Below, piece by piece: positions 1 to 4,053 of a DNA stretch of 7,087 nt. The first letter of the stretch is position 1; each line of letters starts with the position of its first letter. Where the stretch lies: assembly GCA_050946255.1 (NCBI GenBank), contig JBMNUL010000133.1, positions 1-7,087 of the forward strand, written 5' to 3'. The DNA is from JBMNUL01 sp050946255 (lineage in GTDB: Bacteria; Actinomycetota; Coriobacteriia; Coriobacteriales; CADBOM01). The position numbers and the translations under genes are program-made. The notes below the pieces were generated by a model. It saw nothing but the letters and a program-made list of their open reading frames with translations, made no database searches and was not told the DNA's origin.

Positions 1-111
1 GAGGGAACAACGGTATATCTCGTCCTAGCCGGTGCGGCGAGGGACTTGGATGAGAAGGGCGTCTCGATGGATGATGAGACGACCCTAGATGAAGGAGGAA
101 CGAGTGATTAG
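1..111 (+). CDS. C-terminal end of a probable sensor histidine kinase (partial, 5' end outside window)
   Basis: Frame 1 is open from the first base to a TAG at 109-111, giving 36 residues that begin EGTTVYLVLAG and end in a hydrophilic, acidic tail. The pattern 'G-T-x-V-x-L-x-L' is the usual last strand of a HATPase_c domain (the G2 box region) of histidine kinases. The gene directly downstream is a LytTR response regulator, which normally has a LytS/AgrC-like kinase as its neighbour, so a membrane-bound kinase that phosphorylates that regulator is the best reading. The frame overlaps the regulator's likely GTG start by 8 bases, which suggests translational coupling. The catalytic histidine, sensor region and most of the ATPase domain lie outside the window, so the kinase subtype and its signal cannot be judged. 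Confidence 0.72.
   Translation, partial: EGTTVYLVLAGAARDLDEKGVSMDDETTLDEGGTSD
92..98 (+). promoter_or_regulatory. Strong ribosome binding site that decides the regulator's start
   Basis: AAGGAGG lies inside the end of the kinase frame and 5 bases before GTG 104. The in-frame ATG at 89 lies upstream of this site and has no comparable site of its own. The next in-frame ATG, at 116, is 17 bases away, which is too far. The site therefore favours GTG 104 as the start. Confidence 0.75.
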
Positions 112-817
112 AGCAATGATCGTCGACGACGAAGCCCCCGCGAGGTCGGAGCTGAGCTATATGCTCAAGGAGACCGGTCAGGTGGAGGTTGTGGCCGAGG
201 CGTCTAATGTAAGGGAGGCAATCGAGGGTCTGAAGGACAACGGTTGCGATGTGATGTTTCTGGATATCAACATGCCCGGGGCAACGGGGCTGCAACTAGC
301 CAGTGCCCTCAACAAGATTTCCAGGCCTCCCGCGGTTGTCTTCGTAACTGCATATAGCGAACATGCTGTGAAGGCTTTCGAGGTCAATGCGATTGACTAT
401 CTGGTCAAGCCAGTCGAGACAGACAGGCTTCTCCGCGCAATCGAAAAGGTGAAGAAGCACGTCTCCATGGTCAACAAGAACAATCCCGCAGAGAGGATTC
501 CGGTTGAGAAGGGCGGAAAGAAACTGCTCATCTCCACGGACAAGATTCTCTACATCATGGCCAAGGACGATTACTCCTACCTGCACACGGCAACCGACAG
601 ATATCTGTCCACCGTGTCGCTGGCACAGCTGGAGAGCAAACTGGAGCTGCATGGCTTCTTCAGGGTGCACAGGGGATACCTCGTGAACCTTGCCTGCGTC
701 GAGGAGGTCACTCCGGTGAACGGAGGGACCCTGCTGTTGACGCTGACTGGGACCGATGTGCAAATCCCGGTTTCCAGGAGAAGGGTCTCGGCTTTGAAGA
801 AGGCTCTTGGATTGTAG
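104..817 (+). CDS. LytTR-family response regulator
   Basis: This is a DNA-binding transcription regulator controlled by phosphorylation. Counting from GTG 104 (237 residues), a CheY-like receiver fills about residues 1-115. It has the acidic pair D8/D9 in IVDDE, phospho-acceptor D54 in FLDINMPG, switch T82 in FVTAYS and K102 in YLVKP. A linker leads to a LytTR domain (about 133-235) with the family signature FFRVHRGYLVNL and a basic end, IPVSRRRVSALKKAL. All key receiver residues are present, so it should be phosphorylatable. In-frame ATG 89 would add five residues (242 in all), but the strong ribosome site at 92-98 fits GTG 104. The gene overlaps the kinase frame by 8 bases, as expected for a coupled two-component pair. 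LytTR regulators often control surface, autolysis, quorum or transport genes. No target can be named here. Confidence 0.93.
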   Translation: MIRAMIVDDEAPARSELSYMLKETGQVEVVAEASNVREAIEGLKDNGCDVMFLDINMPGATGLQLASALNKISRPPAVVFVTAYSEHAVKAFEVNAIDYLVKPVETDRLLRAIEKVKKHVSMVNKNNPAERIPVEKGGKKLLISTDKILYIMAKDDYSYLHTATDRYLSTVSLAQLESKLELHGFFRVHRGYLVNLACVEEVTPVNGGTLLLTLTGTDVQIPVSRRRVSALKKALGL

Positions 818-825
818 GTGGTTTT

Positions 826-850
826 GGCGGCCGGCTTCGTGTCGGCCGTC
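826..850 (+). terminator. GC-rich hairpin after the response regulator, without a U tract
   Basis: Nine bases after the regulator's stop, GGCGGCCGGC (826-835) can pair with GTCGGCCGTC (841-850) around the loop TTCGT. This gives a 10-bp stem with two G-U pairs. The next bases are TCCATATATA, not a T run, so it lacks half of a canonical intrinsic terminator. It could end the two-component operon inefficiently, act as an attenuator, or protect the 3' end of the transcript. Confidence 0.4.
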
Positions 851-929
851 TCCATATATAGAGGTTGGGACAAGGTCTCAATTTGGACATCGCTGGGGCT
901 CGTCCAGCACGGGAGAATAGGAAAACGAC

Positions 930-1244
930 ATGGGTTTCATGGACAAGGCAGAATCCGCATTTGGCAAGGCAACCGAAACCGCAGGCCGCACGGGCAAGTA
1001 CATGAAGCTCAAGGCCCAGATCGCCGACGCCGAGCGCGATAGGGACAAGTTGATAATCAAGATTGGGAACCTTGCGCTCGCAGACGAGGAGATGGCATCC
1101 AAGCTCAGGGCCTCGAACAATACCCTGTTCATGGAGCTCGAGCACATCAACAACGAGCTCGAGGAGCTTCAGGCAAAGCACGATGAGATCAAGGCCGAGG
1201 GCCTTGTCGCCGACGACGACGATGAGGACGACGACGACAAATAG
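930..1244 (+). CDS. Small coiled-coil protein with poly-aspartate tail
   Basis: This protein has 104 residues and an unknown function. It starts MGFMDKAESAFGKATETAGR, a glycine/alanine-rich amphipathic opening. A charged region of about residues 25-90 follows, dense in K, E, D and regularly spaced L, I and A, as expected of a coiled coil. The tail (95-104) is nine acidic residues and a final lysine. There is no signal peptide, no membrane segment, and no cysteine for a zinc ribbon. AGGA at 919-922, 7 bases before ATG 930, supports the start; the in-frame ATG at 939 is less well placed. From memory, short proteins opening MGFMDKA(K/E)SA occur in Coriobacteriia, some with a zinc ribbon instead of an acidic tail. 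The next gene begins 41 bases downstream on the same strand, so the two may be cotranscribed. The product is probably cytoplasmic and self-associating. Confidence 0.8.
   Translation: MGFMDKAESAFGKATETAGRTGKYMKLKAQIADAERDRDKLIIKIGNLALADEEMASKLRASNNTLFMELEHINNELEELQAKHDEIKAEGLVADDDDEDDDDK
1212..1238 (+). repeat. GAC/GAT trinucleotide run encoding the acidic tail
   Basis: Nine consecutive codons, three GAC, GAT, GAG and four GAC, encode DDDDEDDDD. Such a run can lose or gain triplets by slippage without a frameshift, so the tail length may vary between strains. Confidence 0.7.
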
Positions 1245-1285
1245 CGATTGCACCGACGGTAAATAGGAGTTTTCTGGAGGTTTAG

Positions 1286-2323
1286 ATGAAGGCAGCTGTT
1301 CTCACCAGGGTTTTCGATCCCAAGACCGGAACTCCGGGGAAAGTCGAGTGCATGGATTGGCCTGACCCCAAGATCTGCGAAGACGACGACGTGCTAATCG
1401 ATATCGCATATGCCTCGATTTGCGGTTCGGACAAGCACTACATCAAGGACAACCTGTTTCCAGAGGAACCACCATATGCGGTTGGGCACGAGTGGTCCGG
1501 AGTTATCGCCGACCTGGGTCCTGCCGCCAAGGAAGCTGGTCTCGCTGTTGGAGACAGGGTCACAGGTGACTTCATGCTCGAGTGCGGGACATGCTTCAAT
1601 TGCCGCACTGGAAAGCAACAGTTCTGCGAGCATCCCGTCATGACGCTCGGCATGCAGGCCGAGCAGGTTGTGCTCAAGGCTGCTCAGGTCTTCAAGATTC
1701 CAGACGATGTCGACCTCGATGTCGCCGCGATGACTGAACCCTTTGCAATCGCAGTGAATGCGATCCTCAAGTCTGGTCTCTCTGCGGGTATGAGCGTGTT
1801 CGTGATCGGTGCGGGCAGCATCGGGCAGATGCTCGTCCAGCTCGCCCGCATCTCCGGAGCATCGCTGGTGGCGACATCCGCCCGCACGGCCTACAAACGG
1901 GACCTCGCGCTCGAGATGGGAGCCGATATCGCAATCGATCCAACTGCCCAAGATGTCGTGCAGGCATCTCTCGATGCCACGGACGGTAGGGGTTTCGATA
2001 TCGTTATCGAAGCATCTGGGAGCGCAGGATGTGTGTCCGATGCGCTCGACATCGTGACTCCAGGCGGGAAGGTGCTCTTGGTTTCCTACTATGACCCGGA
2101 GGCCCTGGTTTCCATCCCGGTGTTCAAGAAGATAGTCCAGCGCGAGGTTACGCTTCAGGGAATGCAGATTGGCCAGCAAGGTTGGCCATATGCGATAAAG
2201 ATGCTCAGCCGGGTGAACTTGAGGCCGCTTATCTCCGAGGTGTATGACCTGGAGGACGTTGAGAAGGCCTATGCCTCCCATATGAAGGGCGACAAGCTTA
2301 AAATATTGCTCAAGTGCTCGTAA
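1286..2323 (+). CDS. Medium-chain zinc-dependent alcohol/polyol dehydrogenase, probably NADP(H)-linked
   Basis: This cytoplasmic oxidoreductase of 345 residues interconverts an alcohol or polyol and its carbonyl compound. The GroES-like catalytic domain carries the catalytic zinc set C46 (ICGSD), H68-E69 (GHEWSG) and E151 (TEP). It also has all four structural-zinc cysteines, C100, C103, C106 and C114. The Rossmann domain starts at VIGAGSIG (174-180). After the second strand, where NAD enzymes usually have an aspartate, the sequence reads ATSAR (196-200). A Ser/Arg pair there resembles NADP-dependent alcohol dehydrogenases, so NADP(H) is inferred. Length and layout match the sorbitol/threonine/butanediol dehydrogenase group, but the substrate cannot be read from sequence. 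GGAGG at 1276-1280, 5 bases before ATG, fixes the start. It may be cotranscribed with the coiled-coil gene 41 bases upstream. A 215-base regulatory gap separates it from gdhA. Confidence 0.92.
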   Translation: MKAAVLTRVFDPKTGTPGKVECMDWPDPKICEDDDVLIDIAYASICGSDKHYIKDNLFPEEPPYAVGHEWSGVIADLGPAAKEAGLAVGDRVTGDFMLECGTCFNCRTGKQQFCEHPVMTLGMQAEQVVLKAAQVFKIPDDVDLDVAAMTEPFAIAVNAILKSGLSAGMSVFVIGAGSIGQMLVQLARISGASLVATSARTAYKRDLALEMGADIAIDPTAQDVVQASLDATDGRGFDIVIEASGSAGCVSDALDIVTPGGKVLLVSYYDPEALVSIPVFKKIVQREVTLQGMQIGQQGWPYAIKMLSRVNLRPLISEVYDLEDVEKAYASHMKGDKLKILLKCS

Positions 2324-2351
2324 GGTGTCGTTCAAATCTGTTTTTTGTCCG

Positions 2352-2388
2352 TATCGGCATTGTTAACACGATGTTAACAATGCCGATA
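2352..2388. promoter_or_regulatory. Perfect 16-bp inverted repeat, candidate operator ahead of gdhA
   Basis: Bases 2352-2367 are the exact reverse complement of 2373-2388, around the 5-base centre ACGAT. Within the dyad, the palindromic octamer TGTTAACA occurs twice (2361-2368 and 2372-2379), with centres 11 bp apart, about one helical turn. That arrangement suits binding by two dimers on one face of the DNA. The dyad ends beside the candidate -35 of the gdhA promoter. As RNA it would be a long hairpin ending the dehydrogenase transcript, but no T run follows; the T6 run (2341-2346) lies before it. An operator is therefore favoured over a terminator, without excluding a dual role. Confidence 0.55.
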
Positions 2389-2418
2389 TTGCTACTGATT
2401 TGAAAATTGGAATACTAT
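2389..2418 (+). promoter_or_regulatory. Candidate gdhA promoter
   Basis: TTGCTA (2389-2394) and TACTAT (2413-2418), separated by 18 bases, each match the sigma-70-type hexamers at four of six positions. Transcription would begin near 2425 and leave a leader of about 115 bases before the ATG at 2539. Its position directly after the dyad fits repression or activation through that site. The hexamer matches are weak, so this is tentative. Confidence 0.35.
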
Positions 2419-2525
2419 TCGAATGCAGACATGTTCGAGGAATCCTGCACGATTGCAAATACTCTCTCTTTGGCTTGAGTAGGTGCTCGAGCTTGTCTTC
2501 GGTGTGTGCAGTCGACAGGAAGATT

Positions 2526-2530
2526 AGGAG
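2526..2530 (+). promoter_or_regulatory. Ribosome binding site that fixes the gdhA start
   Basis: AGGAG lies 8 bases before ATG 2539. The open frame extends upstream to a GTG at 2506, but this site would then fall inside the coding region. Known homologues also begin near MSYVD/MSKYVD. Confidence 0.75.
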
Positions 2531-2538
2531 TAGAGACA

Positions 2539-3870
2539 ATGTCTTATGTAGATGACGTTATCCAGAAAGTCGTCGAGAAGAACCCCAATGAGCCGGAATT
2601 CATCCAGGCAGTGACCGAGGTTCTGCAGTCCCTCGAGACTGTCATCGACGCAAATCCGCAGTATGAGGAAGTTTCACTGCTCGAGCGTCTCACCGAACCC
2701 GAGAGGGTCATCATGTTCAGGGTTCCCTGGGTCGATGACAACGGAAAGGTCCAGGTCAACCGTGGTTACCGCGTTCAGTTCAATTCTGCAATCGGGCCCT
2801 ACAAGGGCGGACTGCGTTTCCATCCTTCCGTGAACCTCGGAATCATCAAGTTCCTCGGATTCGAGCAGATTTTCAAGAATTCCCTCACCGGTCTTCCCAT
2901 CGGAGGAGGCAAGGGAGGTTCGGACTTCGATCCCAAGTGCAAGAGCGATAACGAGGTCATGCGCTTCTGCCAGAGCTTCATGACCGAGCTTTACCGTCAT
3001 GTCGGCGCCGACACCGACGTTCCTGCTGGAGACATCGGAGTTGGTGGCCGCGAGATCGGCTATCTCTTCGGCCAGTACAAGCGCATCACCGATTGCTATG
3101 AGGGAGTTCTCACCGGCAAGGGCCTCTCTTATGGCGGATCTCTCGCCCGCACACAGGCAACAGGATACGGCCTCGTCTACTTCGTGCAGGAGTATCTGAG
3201 GACAAAGGGCGACAGCTTCGAGGGCAAGACCGTTGTCATCTCCGGCGCCGGCAATGTCGCAATCTACGCTGCCGAGAAGGCCCAGCAGCTCGGCGGAAAG
3301 GTCGTCACCATGTCCGACTCCACCGGTTGGGTCTACGACCCCGATGGAATCGACCTCGATGCAGTCAAGGAGATCAAGGAAGTTCGCCGTGGCCGCATCA
3401 GGGAGTACAAGGAAAATCATCCCAATGCCGAGTACCACGACGGTCGCGGTGTCTGGCAGGTCAAGTGCGACATCGCCCTCCCGTGCGCAACTCAAAACGA
3501 GCTGTTCATCGACGATGCCAAGACTCTCGTCGCCAATGGAGTGCAGATTGTCTCCGAGGGCGCCAACATGCCCACTACTCTAGAGGCAACGCAGTACCTG
3601 CAGAACAACAACGTCGTGTTCTTCCCGGGCAAGGCCTCCAATGCTGGTGGAGTCGCAACCTCTGCACTGGAGATGACCCAGAACAGCGAGAGGCTCAACT
3701 GGTCGTTCGATGAGGTTGACCAGAAGCTCAACACCATCATGATCAACATCTTCCACGAGGCCGACGATGCTGCACGCGAGTACGACATGGAGGGCAACTA
3801 CGTGGCCGGTGCCAACATCGCCGGTTTCCAGAAGGTTGCAAACGCGATGCTCGCTCAGGGAATCGTCTAG
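2539..3870 (+). CDS. gdhA: NADP-type glutamate dehydrogenase
   Basis: This hexameric cytoplasmic enzyme catalyses 2-oxoglutarate + NH4+ + NADPH <-> L-glutamate + NADP+ (EC 1.4.1.4), the link between ammonia and carbon metabolism. It has 443 residues, matching the roughly 447-450 of the E. coli and Clostridium symbiosum enzymes, and is complete. Substrate-binding lysines are K89 (GPYKGGLRF), K113 (IFKNSL) and K125 (GGGKGGSDF); the catalytic aspartate is D165 (VPAGD). These numbers coincide with those of the C. symbiosum enzyme. The Rossmann motif GAGNVA (236-241) is followed by TMSDSTG, close to the TASDSSG of E. coli NADP-dependent GdhA and unlike the NAD-linked clostridial SGPDG. Later signatures include PCATQNE and GANMPTT. 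The start is ATG 2539, set by AGGAG at 2526-2530. Regulation probably acts through the dyad at 2352-2388. The gene appears monocistronic, ending at the terminator at 3944. Confidence 0.97.
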   Translation: MSYVDDVIQKVVEKNPNEPEFIQAVTEVLQSLETVIDANPQYEEVSLLERLTEPERVIMFRVPWVDDNGKVQVNRGYRVQFNSAIGPYKGGLRFHPSVNLGIIKFLGFEQIFKNSLTGLPIGGGKGGSDFDPKCKSDNEVMRFCQSFMTELYRHVGADTDVPAGDIGVGGREIGYLFGQYKRITDCYEGVLTGKGLSYGGSLARTQATGYGLVYFVQEYLRTKGDSFEGKTVVISGAGNVAIYAAEKAQQLGGKVVTMSDSTGWVYDPDGIDLDAVKEIKEVRRGRIREYKENHPNAEYHDGRGVWQVKCDIALPCATQNELFIDDAKTLVANGVQIVSEGANMPTTLEATQYLQNNNVVFFPGKASNAGGVATSALEMTQNSERLNWSFDEVDQKLNTIMINIFHEADDAAREYDMEGNYVAGANIAGFQKVANAMLAQGIV

Positions 3871-3904
3871 TCGAAAATCTCGGAGCGGCGACGACTGAAT
3901 CGTC

Positions 3905-3926
3905 CATTGCCGTTGGGTTGGCAATG
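3905..3926. other. Short inverted repeat after gdhA
   Basis: CATTGCC (3905-3911) and GGCAATG (3920-3926) are perfect complements around an 8-base loop. This is a modest 7-bp stem between the gdhA stop and the main terminator. It may stabilise the 3' end of the transcript; no T run follows. Confidence 0.35.
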
Positions 3927-3943
3927 CTCGTTGAAGACATTAT

Positions 3944-3982
3944 GGCGGGCACCCGGTAATCCCGGGCGCCCGCCTTTGTTTT
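3944..3982 (+). terminator. Rho-independent terminator of gdhA
   Basis: GGCGGGCACCCGG (3944-3956) pairs with CCGGGCGCCCGCC (3962-3974) around TAATC, a 13-bp stem with one A-C mismatch. TTTGTTTT (3975-3982) follows directly. The T tract is on the plus side only. On the minus side the stem is followed by ATAATGTCTTC, so it is a good terminator for gdhA but a poor one for the convergent gene. Confidence 0.9.
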
Positions 3983-3990
3983 GAGTCACT

Positions 3991-4053
3991 GGCTAAGAGT
4001 CACTGCGGATTGGCTAAGAGTTGCTACGGACTGGTTAAGAGCCGCTGCGGTCT
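3991..4053. repeat. Three imperfect 21-bp tandem units overlapping the end of the convergent gene
   Basis: The units are 3991-4011, 4012-4032 and 4033-4053, all close to GGCTAAGAGTCACTGCGGATT. A partial copy, GAGTCACT (3983-3990), precedes them. Read on the minus strand in the membrane-protein frame, the units give DRSGS-stop, then PVRSNS-stop, then PIRSDS-stop. The last codons and the stop are thus present three times in register (TAA, TAG, TAG). The unit length is exactly seven codons. Confidence 0.8.

Noticed and set aside
1394..2335. Open frame of 313 codons on the minus strand
   Set aside because: It lies opposite the zinc dehydrogenase, whose motifs are complete. The minus translation has no recognisable domain and is a codon-bias shadow.
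2352..2388. Reading the gdhA-upstream dyad as an ordinary intrinsic terminator of the dehydrogenase gene
   Set aside because: The stem is strong, but the T run is on the wrong side (2341-2346, before the stem), and the bases after it are mixed.
2423..2482. 19-codon open frame in the gdhA leader (possible leader peptide)
   Set aside because: There is no ribosome site. Its ATG lies at or before the likely transcription start, and it has no run of regulatory codons.
2506..2538. GTG start 33 bases upstream of the chosen gdhA start
   Set aside because: It would place the AGGAG ribosome site inside the gene and add 11 residues not found in known homologues. No ribosome site precedes the GTG.
2674..3495. 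Open frame of 273 codons on the minus strand
   Set aside because: It lies opposite gdhA, an unmistakable gene. The reverse frame is long only because of the codon usage of gdhA.
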